A stretch of 19,237 nt of DNA, from assembly GCA_031290675.1 (NCBI GenBank), contig JAITNC010000001.1, positions 1 to 19,237 on the forward strand, read 5' to 3'. The notes beneath the pieces were generated by a model that saw nothing but the letters and a program-made list of their open reading frames with translations, was not told the DNA's origin and ran no database searches. This document shows positions 6,793 to 14,055 of the stretch, in pieces. Source of the DNA: Campylobacteraceae bacterium (GTDB lineage Bacteria > Campylobacterota > Campylobacteria > Campylobacterales > Campylobacteraceae). A program made the translations under genes and the position numbers. Position 1 is the stretch's first letter. Every line of letters begins with the position of its first letter.

Positions 6793-7028
6793 CCGTCATT
6801 GCGAGCCTGTAATCAGGCGTGGGCAATCCACTCTTATTGTCCATTTGCGCCACACACGCCCATTGTGTCATTGTGAGGAACGAAGTGACGTAACAATCTC
6901 AGCTCTACTTTTTTTACACAAAATCACTTAAAAAATATGAAATACATCACTACTTATTTGTATAATATTTATTTTTTGTGCTATTATCATATGGATTGCC
7001 ACGCCTGAATACAGGCTCGCAATGACGG
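6793..7028 (-). mobile_element. MITE-like 236-bp element, copy B
   Basis: This copy is inverted relative to copy A. Its ends, 6793-6830 and 6992-7028, are near-perfect inverted repeats beginning CCGTCATTGCGAG. Here both ends carry the same type of tip, CCTG-TAAT-CAGG and CCTG-TATT-CAGG when read inward. The internal unit (about 6866-6901, GTCATTGTGAG...CAATCTC) is shared with copy A, as are the AT-rich core and the TGGCACAAAAAATAAATAT-like stretch. It lies between the ends of the ABC-F gene and psd, stopping four bases before the psd stop codon. Confidence 0.65.
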
Positions 7029-7031
7029 GGT

Positions 7032-7847
7032 TTATTCTACGCCTATTATCCTATCGCCAAATTTCACCTTATCGCCCTGCTTGGCAAGTGCTTTGAAAGC
7101 CTCTTTTTCGCCCAAAAATACTATCGTTGAGCCCATCTCAAAAAAGCCCAACTCCTCGCCTTGCTTGATATATATATCTTTATAAGTATATAGATTGTTG
7201 AAGCTACTTTTGACATTTGTGCATATGCGCTTGTCAAAATGAAACTTCATTTTGCCGACATTGAGCGCACCTACAAATACAAGGTAAAATCGTGCGCCTT
7301 TGCTACTCTCGCACTCCAAAACAACCCTTTCATTTTGCGCAAAAAGTTCGGCTTTTTTGTTGAGCCATTTGAGGTTCACGGGGTACAATCTGCCCGTTAT
7401 GTGCGTGGCTTTGAGGATTTTCATATCGCACGGGGAGTGATACCTGTGATAGTCGGCGGGGGAGAGATAAAAGTTCATAAAAATCCCGCCCTCCAGCCTC
7501 GCCCTCTCACGCCCAAGCGTAAAGTCCCCGAGCAGCGTGTTTATGGAATACGAAAAGCCTTTTATCTGCAACGCTTTGAACTCATCTATCAGCCCCGCTT
7601 CGCTTATCCACGAGTCGCACGGCGATAAAAGAACGCTTTCATCTTCCGCTATATCTCTTGCTATCTTAAAACTTCTCGTGAAAAGCTCGTTTAGGCTTTT
7701 GTAGCGGTTTGGGGCGTCAAACTCGCTCATATCAAGCTTTAGCCATTTGACATATTTTCGGTTGATAAAACCCTGTATTGGGGCGGGAAAGCGGGTACAC
7801 GCCAAAGAGCCGAAAATCCTTGAGCAGACATTTGATATATGCGACAT
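7032..7847 (-). CDS. psd: Phosphatidylserine decarboxylase proenzyme
   Basis: Psd converts phosphatidylserine to phosphatidylethanolamine at the inner membrane, using a pyruvoyl group made by self-cleavage. The 271-residue product has the cleavage motif MGST at 238-241, giving a beta chain up to Gly239 and an alpha chain starting with the pyruvoyl from Ser240. The other members of the Asp-His-Ser triad are visible as SPCD (Asp78) and DYHRYHSP (His134/His137). Met replaces the more common Leu before GST. The ATG at 7847 comes one base after the upstream stop codon, and its ribosome site AAAGGG lies inside the end of that gene, so the two are translationally coupled. The gene runs toward the ABC-F gene and is followed by repeat copy B. 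Confidence 0.95.
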   Translation of the reverse strand: MSHISNVCSRIFGSLACTRFPAPIQGFINRKYVKWLKLDMSEFDAPNRYKSLNELFTRSFKIARDIAEDESVLLSPCDSWISEAGLIDEFKALQIKGFSYSINTLLGDFTLGRERARLEGGIFMNFYLSPADYHRYHSPCDMKILKATHITGRLYPVNLKWLNKKAELFAQNERVVLECESSKGARFYLVFVGALNVGKMKFHFDKRICTNVKSSFNNLYTYKDIYIKQGEELGFFEMGSTIVFLGEKEAFKALAKQGDKVKFGDRIIGVE

Positions 7848-7848
7848 T

Positions 7849-8964
7849 TTATCCCTTTAGCGTTAGTTTTACGACTTCGGAAGGGGCTAAAATCCTAAGA
7901 GGAGGCCCCCAATACCCTGCCCCCGAGCTGACAAAAACCTGCGTTTTATCGCTGTGCTTGTACAGTCCGTAAAGATACGGCTGGTCTATCAACACAAAAA
8001 GTCCAAACGGAAATATCTGCCCGCCGTGCGTGTGTCCGCTGATGACAAGGTCTACATTGTCATTTTCGGTTATCTGCTCAACTACTTTTGGCTGATGAGA
8101 GAGCAAAATGGTCGGCAAATCGTTGTTTCTTGTCGCCAAAGCTTTCGCCAAATCAGGCTTGAAATAGCCGTATCTGTCGCCCCTGAGGTCATAAATACCT
8201 GCTAGATTTATCCTGCCGTCCACCACTACGCTCTCGTTTTCCAACACTACGATGCCGAAACTTTTGACAAGGTCTATTATCTCCTGCACGTTGCCGTTGA
8301 AATACTCGTGATTTCCCAGCACATAATAAACGCCAAAACGGCTTTTTAACTCTCTCAGCGGCTCAAGTTTTGCCTTTGCCGCTTCGGGCGACAAGTCCAC
8401 AAGGTCGCCCGTGATGACTACGATGTCGGCGTCAAGCTCGTTTGTGATATCTACGACCTCGCTCATAAACTCATACCCCAAAACTTTCCCGATATGTGCA
8501 TCTGTTATCTGGGCTATGGAGATGGGCGATGAAAGTGCGCTTACCTTCACATCAACGACTCTTTTGATAGGCTTGCTGAAACCGCCTATGAAGCCTTTGA
8601 GTATCCACGAAAAAGCCGCTATAAGTATAGTGATATCAAGTATGTATTTCAGTGCTTGCCTTCTTGAGGCGTTGAAAGGTATGACAAAAAGCGGCACTCT
8701 TAGCAAAAAGTACAAAAATGAGAAGGAGAAGAGCAAAAACGACACGCCGACGAGCGAGGCTGTGGCTTGCAGCCAAAAGATATTTGCGCTTTCACGTCTA
8801 AAAGAGAGCAGATAGTACGCTTCCAAAACGGTTATAATGACAAGTAAAATGGCTATCGGTATTCGCCACCGCTTTAGAAATTCTATGCGGTAAAACAGAC
8901 AGACAAAAGAGAAAATATTTAGGCAGAACATAACCACGCTCGCCAAAATGCTGAAACCTATCAA
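7849..8964 (-). CDS. Membrane-anchored metallophosphoesterase (YaeI/YkuE-like)
   Basis: The 371-residue protein has about four N-terminal membrane segments (within 1-25, 33-54, 68-96 and 106-128). A calcineurin-like phosphoesterase domain follows. Its metal ligands are in order: DAH (Asp155, His157), GDLVD (Asp187), GNHE (Asn218, His219), SH (His290) and GHTHGGQ (310-316). Relatives include YkuE, YaeI and chlamydial LpxG, some of which hydrolyse UDP-2,3-diacylglucosamine; the substrate here is unknown. The start is TTG at 8964, chosen because AAAGG lies six bases upstream; later GTG and ATG codons (residues 10 and 12) lack this and fall inside the first membrane segment. It is the first gene of a two-gene unit with psd, one base apart, which suggests a role at the membrane or in lipid metabolism (inference). 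Confidence 0.9.
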   Translation of the reverse strand: MIGFSILASVVMFCLNIFSFVCLFYRIEFLKRWRIPIAILLVIITVLEAYYLLSFRRESANIFWLQATASLVGVSFLLFSFSFLYFLLRVPLFVIPFNASRRQALKYILDITILIAAFSWILKGFIGGFSKPIKRVVDVKVSALSSPISIAQITDAHIGKVLGYEFMSEVVDITNELDADIVVITGDLVDLSPEAAKAKLEPLRELKSRFGVYYVLGNHEYFNGNVQEIIDLVKSFGIVVLENESVVVDGRINLAGIYDLRGDRYGYFKPDLAKALATRNNDLPTILLSHQPKVVEQITENDNVDLVISGHTHGGQIFPFGLFVLIDQPYLYGLYKHSDKTQVFVSSGAGYWGPPLRILAPSEVVKLTLKG

Positions 8965-8995
8965 AATAAACCTTTAAAAAAGTATTAAGATAAAG

Positions 8996-9023
8996 ATTGT
9001 ACTAAAGGAGTGCTAAATACAAT
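8996..9023. promoter_or_regulatory. Symmetric divergent promoter
   Basis: ATTGTA (8996-9001) and TACAAT (9018-9023) are exact reverse complements 16 bases apart. On the plus strand TACAAT can serve as the -10 box and TTGTAC (8997-9002) as the -35 box for the DUF2157 operon. On the minus strand the same two elements swap roles for the metallophosphoesterase-psd operon. If both work, RNA polymerase could use only one direction at a time. This is motif-based. Confidence 0.4.
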
Positions 9024-9076
9024 TTAAAATTAAGCCATAATGGCGAAAATTTTAAAGGATTTGTATAAAGACACCT

Positions 9077-10324
9077 TTGGCGTGGTTGGAAAACGAACTG
9101 CCTTTGTGGGTAAAAGAGGCTTTGATAAGCGAAACAAACGCGCAAATCCTGCTAAAGCGGTACAAAAGTGAAAAATCCTCCAACACGCCGCTTATCGCCC
9201 TTGTGATTTTCGGCTCGCTGCTCATCGGGCTTGGCGTCATATCTATATTTGCTTACAATTGGCAGGAGCTTGGGCTACACGCCAAAACTTTCATCGCCAT
9301 AGCTATTTTGGTGCTCGCACAAGGCGGGGCTTTTTGGGTCAAACGCCACAAAAGCGACAGTCTTGGAGCGTGCGAGGGTATAAGCCTGTTTTGGTTTTTG
9401 GCGTTTGGAGGCTCGCTCGCTATCATCGCCCAAAGTTACAATCCAGGCGGCAGTCTCGTGAACTTTTTGCAAGTTTGGGCTTTGTTGTCGCTGCCGCTGA
9501 TGTACCTTTTCAACTCAAGAAGTGTCGCTCTTTTGCTGTTTGTTATGATAATGGCTTTGGTAAATATATATGGCAGGTCTATCTTTGGCATATCTACTTA
9601 TGGTGAAAATTCGGAGGTTTTGCATTGGACACTTTTGCTGCTTTGGCTGCCATTTTATATCTTACATCTTAAAAACAACCTTCTGTCCGCCTCAAGCGTT
9701 CTGCTGAACTTCGCTTTTATAACAGGAGCGTTTATAACTTTTCAATTTTATATCGTGGGGGAAAATATAAATCCTTCCGAATGGTCGCTTTTTTGTGCCT
9801 TCTTTTGGCTTTTAGGAGTGCTTTTGTATGATGAGAGCGAGAAATTTTACAGGCGGGTTTTTGAGATTTTGTCAAAAATACCTATTTTTATCATGCTTAT
9901 TGTATTTTGCAAATACGATGATTTTTGGCGTGATAGCCATTTTTATATATTTAGCACTACTTGGACTTATACTCTGCTTGTGCCATTTTTCGCCCTTTTT
10001 ATACCATTTTGTATGTTTAGACGAGATAGATTTTACGAGCTTCTTATCCCACTCACGCCCATTTTGTTTTACATGTATATCAATTCTCTATTGCTAAATA
10101 TAGCTCTTGTGTTGGGCGCTGTGGCGATGATAGCAGGAGGAGCCAAAAAAGCCAGTCTCGCTCTGGCAAATCAGGGTCTTGTGCTTATATCGTTCCTCAT
10201 AGCGATACACTTTTTTGACTCTGACTTGGGATTTTTGCTCAAAGGTGTGAGTTTTATATTCATAGGCTTTGGCTTTTTGGGTTTAAACCTTGTGATGAAA
10301 AGATACATAAAGGATGAGAAATGA
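9077..10324 (+). CDS. DUF2157 integral membrane protein
   Basis: This protein of about 415 residues has the DUF2157 pattern. A short N-terminal segment (LPLWVKEALIS) is followed by the first membrane helix region with IFAYNW (about 57-62), and then about ten or more hydrophobic helices to the C-terminus. The function of the family is unknown; members often sit next to GDYXXLXY proteins, as here. The start is uncertain. TTG at 9077 is the first common start codon in the frame, but it lies 17 bases after the only good ribosome site (AAAGGA, 9054-9059). An in-frame ATA at 9065, well placed five bases after AAAGGA, would give MKTPLAWLENELP. Its stop overlaps the next gene's start (ATGA). Confidence 0.85.
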   Translation: MAWLENELPLWVKEALISETNAQILLKRYKSEKSSNTPLIALVIFGSLLIGLGVISIFAYNWQELGLHAKTFIAIAILVLAQGGAFWVKRHKSDSLGACEGISLFWFLAFGGSLAIIAQSYNPGGSLVNFLQVWALLSLPLMYLFNSRSVALLLFVMIMALVNIYGRSIFGISTYGENSEVLHWTLLLLWLPFYILHLKNNLLSASSVLLNFAFITGAFITFQFYIVGENINPSEWSLFCAFFWLLGVLLYDESEKFYRRVFEILSKIPIFIMLIVFCKYDDFWRDSHFYIFSTTWTYTLLVPFFALFIPFCMFRRDRFYELLIPLTPILFYMYINSLLLNIALVLGAVAMIAGGAKKASLALANQGLVLISFLIAIHFFDSDLGFLLKGVSFIFIGFGFLGLNLVMKRYIKDEK

Positions 10325-10935
10325 GAAAGCTTAAAAGATTTTTTTACCCCGCTTTTTTCGCGCTTGTTGTCATTCAAATCGCTGCCCTTTTGTACCAAAT
10401 CATAAATTATGAAAGGATTTTGCATTTTGGAGATGTATTGACTTTGGAGGTTGTACCCAAAGACCCGTACGACGCTTTTCGCGGCAGATATGTAACGCTA
10501 GGCTTTAAAGATGACAGTATAAAAACAGATAAATATTTTGATGAGAGCGGAAGTTATTATTACAATAAGGATTTTTTTATTACATTTGACAATAGCGGCA
10601 AGTTTAGTGTAGCCGATGATGTTTTTGATGAAAAGCCCAAAACCGATAAGCCATACTGGAAAGTAAAAGGCTATGCTTTAGAGAGCGCACAAGCTTGGGA
10701 AGAGGAAGAAAATACCATAAATATGGTTCATTTTGAGTATCCGTTTGATAGATTTTATATGCAGGAAAATTTAGCCAAATATGTGGATGGTTACGGCTGG
10801 GGATTTTGGGGTGAATACGAAGCGTATGCCAAAGTCAGAGTCAAAAATGGCAAAGGCGTGATAGAAGATGTGTTTGTGGAAGATATGCCTATCGGTGATT
10901 TTGTGAAAAACAGTCAGCATAAAATAGACTATTAA
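10321..10935 (+). CDS. GDYXXLXY-type membrane-anchored protein
   Basis: The 204-residue protein has one N-terminal membrane segment (about 8-28), then a domain predicted outside the membrane. The stretch DPYDAFRGRYVTLGF (48-62) corresponds to the DPRD-hydrophobic-RGDYxxLxY block that names the GDYXXLXY family, though the name motif is altered here (GRYVTLGF). A second family mark is RFYMQE (144-149). No biochemical function is known to me. The ATG overlaps the DUF2157 stop (ATGA at 10321-10324), so the two are translationally coupled and probably work together. The gene ends 11 bases before a terminator that it faces from the opposite side. Confidence 0.85.
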   Translation: MRKLKRFFYPAFFALVVIQIAALLYQIINYERILHFGDVLTLEVVPKDPYDAFRGRYVTLGFKDDSIKTDKYFDESGSYYYNKDFFITFDNSGKFSVADDVFDEKPKTDKPYWKVKGYALESAQAWEEEENTINMVHFEYPFDRFYMQENLAKYVDGYGWGFWGEYEAYAKVRVKNGKGVIEDVFVEDMPIGDFVKNSQHKIDY

Positions 10936-10946
10936 CTTGAAAAAAA

Positions 10947-10970
10947 TCTAAGGGAGTTTCCTCCCTTAGA
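10947..10970 (-). terminator. Rho-independent terminator of nrfHA
   Basis: A perfect 10-bp stem, TCTAAGGGAG (10947-10956) with CTCCCTTAGA (10961-10970), closes on a 4-base loop. On the minus strand it is followed by TTTTTTC, a good T-tract, so it terminates nrfA transcription. On the plus strand the following bases are A-rich, so it is a poorer terminator for the GDYXXLXY gene, though the stem may still slow polymerase. Confidence 0.88.
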
Positions 10971-10984
10971 AAAATAAGCGGAAG

Positions 10985-12514
10985 TTATTTTGGATTTCCA
11001 AAATAAGAGGATACACTGTCGTCGTAATCTCTCAATTTCTCATCTAAAATGCCCTTCTCTTTAGCTCTTTTTATCCACTCTTTCTCAAGTGTATTTTTGA
11101 AAGCTTGCTTGTCGGCTATGAGTTTAGCCATATCCCACCCCGCAAGTTTTTGAGCATTCTCTTTTGTAGAGAAATCAGGAGCCGCATAGTTCATCACTCC
11201 ATGTTTTGCAAGCACTGAAACAAGGGATAGTCTAGCCTGTTGAGCGTATTCGTTAGCTTTGGCTAAGATGTAGAGCGTTTCATCAGGAGCGTGGAAAAAA
11301 CCGCCGTGGCTTGCTACCGCGAAGTCCCACTGCCATTGCCCTTGTCTTATGAGATTTAGCACGCCTTTCATCTCCTCAAGCTCCGCGCCAACTTCCCAAG
11401 CTTTGCCCGCTTCAAGGTGAGCTTTCGCCAAGTTATCAACTGCCAGCGCAAACAACAACTCTTTTCGGTCATATTTCTCTTTGACGATGGATTTTAGTTT
11501 GGCTTCGCTCTCTCTGTGGCACGTCATACAACTTCTGTCCATAGTCTCCAAAGGATTTCCGACTTTGTGGTCTGAGTATTTGACCGAACCCTCTTGCGTA
11601 TAAGGCATATGGCAGTCAGCGCAGGAGATGCCTTTTTTGCCGTGAATGCCCGTAGTGTGCAGCTCATAATCAGGGTGTTGAGCCTTTACGATAGGAGTTT
11701 TTGAGATTTTATTTACAAAATCAGCAAATGGCTTGCCGTCAGGGAAATTTGCCCCATTATCGTAATATTTCATCATATCGTCTGATCTTAAGCCCTCTTT
11801 CCAAGGAAGGGTCACAAACATAGCGGTTTTATTGTCGCCGTAAGCAGTCGGTCTGAAGTAGTATTCGGAGTGGCATTGAGCGCAAACCAAGTCCCTTTTT
11901 ACCTGATGAGTAGAGTCTTTGAACTCTGCCAAGCCAGCATCTTTTAAGCCCCTGTCAAGGTAAGGTCTGCCGTTTTTCAAGGCCGCTGTTTTAGCGTCGT
12001 GGCAGTCATAACAACCGATAGGATTTACTATCTCGCTGCCCCATTTGTTCCATTTGCCTGTGAAAAATTCATTTTCGCCCTTCTCTTCTATCAACCTCAC
12101 GACATCAGGCGATTTGCACGTCCAACAGGCGGTTGGAAGCGGACTGTCAACAGCAGGCTCTTCACTCGGAGCGGCGACACGAAGCGTGTTTACATTGTCC
12201 TGCACAGCATAATAATGCCCGCGCGGAGCGTTATAGTCTTTAGAAAACGGATACCCAGCCCATACTATCGCAAGTTGAGGCCATTTTTTGACCATATCTC
12301 TAAGCTCTTGGTCTTTTTTTGTACTCTTCCAAGAATCGTGCTCTCTAGGATAATATAATTGCCACTCGGAACTCTGCGCAGGTTTCTCTATAACCGCATT
12401 TGGAGAGTTCAACTCTTTTCTCTCGTTCTCTTTCGCATTGATGTCGTTAGCCAAAAGCCCCAACACAACGATAGCGACAATAGAACCTACCAACAACAGT
12501 GTGTATTTTTTCAT
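10985..12514 (-). CDS. nrfA: Pentahaem cytochrome c nitrite reductase, ammonia-forming
   Basis: NrfA reduces nitrite to ammonium with six electrons in the periplasm. The 509-residue precursor has an N-terminal hydrophobic segment (about 4-22) for export. Five haem-binding motifs appear: the catalytic CWTCK (130-134, Lys134 as haem ligand), CYDCH (168-172), CAQCH (211-215), CADCH (298-302) and CMTCH (329-333). Expected active-site residues are present: Arg112, Tyr218 and the Gln279-His280 pair, by analogy with Wolinella Arg114, Tyr218 and His277. The Lys-type catalytic motif matches Wolinella, not the CXXCH form I recall for Campylobacter jejuni. The ATG comes nine bases after the nrfH stop, with a TAGGGA ribosome site overlapping that stop. 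No nrfI-type haem lyase gene follows; a terminator comes directly after it. Confidence 0.97.
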   Translation of the reverse strand: MKKYTLLLVGSIVAIVVLGLLANDINAKENERKELNSPNAVIEKPAQSSEWQLYYPREHDSWKSTKKDQELRDMVKKWPQLAIVWAGYPFSKDYNAPRGHYYAVQDNVNTLRVAAPSEEPAVDSPLPTACWTCKSPDVVRLIEEKGENEFFTGKWNKWGSEIVNPIGCYDCHDAKTAALKNGRPYLDRGLKDAGLAEFKDSTHQVKRDLVCAQCHSEYYFRPTAYGDNKTAMFVTLPWKEGLRSDDMMKYYDNGANFPDGKPFADFVNKISKTPIVKAQHPDYELHTTGIHGKKGISCADCHMPYTQEGSVKYSDHKVGNPLETMDRSCMTCHRESEAKLKSIVKEKYDRKELLFALAVDNLAKAHLEAGKAWEVGAELEEMKGVLNLIRQGQWQWDFAVASHGGFFHAPDETLYILAKANEYAQQARLSLVSVLAKHGVMNYAAPDFSTKENAQKLAGWDMAKLIADKQAFKNTLEKEWIKRAKEKGILDEKLRDYDDSVSSYFGNPK

Positions 12515-12523
12515 TTTTGTTCC

Positions 12524-13054
12524 CTATTTCACATATCTAACGCCAAGATTGTCAGGCGTAGTAGCCAAGCCTCTGACTTTTCCGTGAGGCACTTCTTTAT
12601 GACACTCCCAGCAGCGTCTTCCTGTCTTTACACTCTCATCGTCGTAGCGGTGATTTACATCGCTGTTGAGTGCCATAACCGATGTCAAGCTAGCGTGGCA
12701 CGAGATGCAATTATCCTGCACACGTTTAGCTCCGTCGTCGCTTATGACGATAGCGTTTTTGTAAGTCTTAAATGTAAACGCCATAGCGTGGTTAAGTCCG
12801 TCCCTCGCCTTAGCTACATACTTACCAACGCCCTCGTGCGGTAGATGACAGTCTGCACAGGTGGCTGCTTTGGCATGCGAACTGTGCTGCCACGTAGCGT
12901 ACTGCGTATTCATCACGTGGCAGTTGATACAGGCGCCCGGCTCGCTCGTAAGGTATGAAGTCGCTTTTGAGATGTTGAGCACGTAGATAAAAAATCCAAC
13001 AGCTACAACAAACACAAACAACGAAATCGCCACAAGCACTTTGTTTGTTTTCAC
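12524..13054 (-). CDS. nrfH: Tetrahaem cytochrome c quinol dehydrogenase of the NrfHA complex
   Basis: NrfH oxidises menaquinol at the cytoplasmic membrane and passes electrons to NrfA. The 176-residue protein belongs to the NapC/NirT family. It has one N-terminal membrane anchor (about 6-27), then four haem motifs: CINCH (42-46), CADCH (66-70), CISCH (116-120) and CWECH (148-152). The start is GTG at 13054, supported by a strong AAGGGGGAAG ribosome site just upstream. It is the first gene of the nrfHA operon, transcribed away from cmeR, with an FNR/CRP-like box in the shared upstream region. Confidence 0.95.
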   Translation of the reverse strand: MKTNKVLVAISLFVFVVAVGFFIYVLNISKATSYLTSEPGACINCHVMNTQYATWQHSSHAKAATCADCHLPHEGVGKYVAKARDGLNHAMAFTFKTYKNAIVISDDGAKRVQDNCISCHASLTSVMALNSDVNHRYDDESVKTGRRCWECHKEVPHGKVRGLATTPDNLGVRYVK

Positions 13055-13083
13055 TCTTCCCCCTTGTTTAGGAATTTTTAAAC

Positions 13084-13094
13084 ATTTTATTTTA
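13084..13094 (-). promoter_or_regulatory. Candidate nrfHA -10 region
   Basis: On the minus strand two overlapping TAAAAT boxes occur (13094-13089 and 13089-13084). Using the first, transcription would start near 13082. The centre of the box at 13117-13130 would then be at about -41.5, the usual place for an FNR/CRP activator next to RNA polymerase. Confidence 0.45.
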
Positions 13095-13116
13095 TTTCAT
13101 TTGTGACATTTTTGCA

Positions 13117-13130
13117 TTGACTTGTATCAA
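13117..13130. promoter_or_regulatory. FNR/CRP-family binding site
   Basis: TTGACTTGTATCAA differs from the FNR consensus TTGAT-N4-ATCAA by one base in one half. It lies between the divergent nrfHA and cmeR genes. Its position fits activation of nrfHA under low oxygen or nitrosative conditions. Which Crp/Fnr protein binds cannot be told from the window; the Campylobacterota regulator NssR is recalled to prefer TTAAC-N4-GTTAA, so another member may be involved. Confidence 0.55.
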
Positions 13131-13160
13131 AAAGTTGCTATTTGGCGTGCATGCTATTGA

Positions 13161-13189
13161 TTACTGCAAAAATAATGCTAAAATATAAT
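13161..13189 (+). promoter_or_regulatory. Candidate cmeR promoter
   Basis: A consensus -10 TATAAT (13184-13189) lies 17 bases after a weak -35, TTACTG (13161-13166). A start near 13196 would give a leader of about 33 bases before the ATG at 13229. Confidence 0.5.
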
Positions 13190-13228
13190 TAGCGATTTTT
13201 TTTAACAAAGGTGAAAAGTCAAAAAACT

Positions 13229-13894
13229 ATGAAAAAACACAAATTTTATCCTGATGCTAAATGCGAAAACACCGAAGAGGCACTGAGTGAACGCGGCAAG
13301 ATAAGATACAAAAAGCTACTTTGCGCCGCTACGGAAGTTTTTTTGGAAAAGGGCTTCAGAAAAACAAATATGAACGAGATAGTCAAGCGCGGCGGCGGCT
13401 CTCTCGCTACGGCATATAAATTTTTCGGTAGTAAAGAGGAGCTTTTTTTTGAGATACTCTCCCAAAACGCCGAAAATCTTTTTGAAGATATCAAACGCTC
13501 AAACATCTCATACGAAGGCAAGTTTGAGACATTTTTGTACGATATAGGCAAAAGATTTACGACTATGCTTCACGATGAGAGAACGTATGTTTTTCACAGA
13601 CTTATCGTACACGAAGGACACAAAAACAACGCTCATCTTGGTAAGATTTTTTTTGAAAGTGCTTGGAAACGCACCTCGCAGATATTGACTGAGTACTTTG
13701 AGAGAGAGAAAGCCAAAGGCAACATAGATGTGGAGGACACCACTTTGGCGGCATATCAGTTTTTTCAAGTCGTGAAAGAGCCTTATTTTTTTGCGAAAGT
13801 CTTGGGGCTTGACGTGGATGACCCCGTGTTTGACCCCGACAAGGCTCTCAGGCAGACAGTAAAAATCTTTTCTAAAGGAATGTTAAAAAGTTAA
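13229..13894 (+). CDS. cmeR: TetR-family repressor, CmeR-like
   Basis: The 221-residue protein has an N-terminal TetR helix-turn-helix (about 25-75), with TNMNEIVKRGG followed by SLATAYKFFGSKEELFFEIL. The helical C-terminal ligand-binding part is of the type found with RND pumps. It lies 161 bases upstream of cmeABC in the same direction, the same order as cmeR-cmeABC of Campylobacter, and the operator palindrome lies in between. It most likely represses cmeABC and releases DNA when bile salts or similar compounds bind (known for the family, inferred here). I prefer ATG 13229. An in-frame GTG at 13211 would add six residues, but it overlaps the ribosome-like AAAGGTGA and has no site of its own. 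The spacing from AAAGGTGA to the ATG is long (about 14 bases), so the start is not settled. Confidence 0.88.
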   Translation: MKKHKFYPDAKCENTEEALSERGKIRYKKLLCAATEVFLEKGFRKTNMNEIVKRGGGSLATAYKFFGSKEELFFEILSQNAENLFEDIKRSNISYEGKFETFLYDIGKRFTTMLHDERTYVFHRLIVHEGHKNNAHLGKIFFESAWKRTSQILTEYFEREKAKGNIDVEDTTLAAYQFFQVVKEPYFFAKVLGLDVDDPVFDPDKALRQTVKIFSKGMLKS

Positions 13895-13961
13895 ACTGTT
13901 TTTTGTACGAGTTTTTATGATAGATAGGTGATATTTTTGTTACTAAAGCCCCTATTTTATC

Positions 13962-13989
13962 TTGACTTTTAATAAAATTTAGATAGAAT
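13962..13989 (+). promoter_or_regulatory. cmeABC promoter
   Basis: TTGACT (13962-13967) and TAGAAT (13984-13989) are 16 bases apart, the best -35/-10 pair in the window. The expected start point near 13996 is just upstream of the operator palindrome at 14004-14019. Confidence 0.65.
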
Positions 13990-14003
13990 ACCCTTTCAAA
14001 AAA

Positions 14004-14019
14004 TGTAATACAAATTACA
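14004..14019. promoter_or_regulatory. CmeR operator in front of cmeA
   Basis: TGTAATACAAATTACA is a perfect 6+4+6 palindrome between the likely transcription start and the cmeA ribosome site. Its arms are the same as those I recall for the Campylobacter CmeR site (TGTAAT-N4-ATTACA). A bound repressor here, at about +8 to +24, would block early elongation or open-complex formation. Confidence 0.8.
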
Positions 14020-14055
14020 GTAATCAATCTTAAAACATATTGGAGTAAACACACG

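Noticed and set aside
13211..13228. GTG at 13211 as the start of cmeR
   Set aside because: It coincides with the only ribosome-like sequence (AAAGGTGA) and has none upstream; ATG 13229 is more likely, although its spacing is long.
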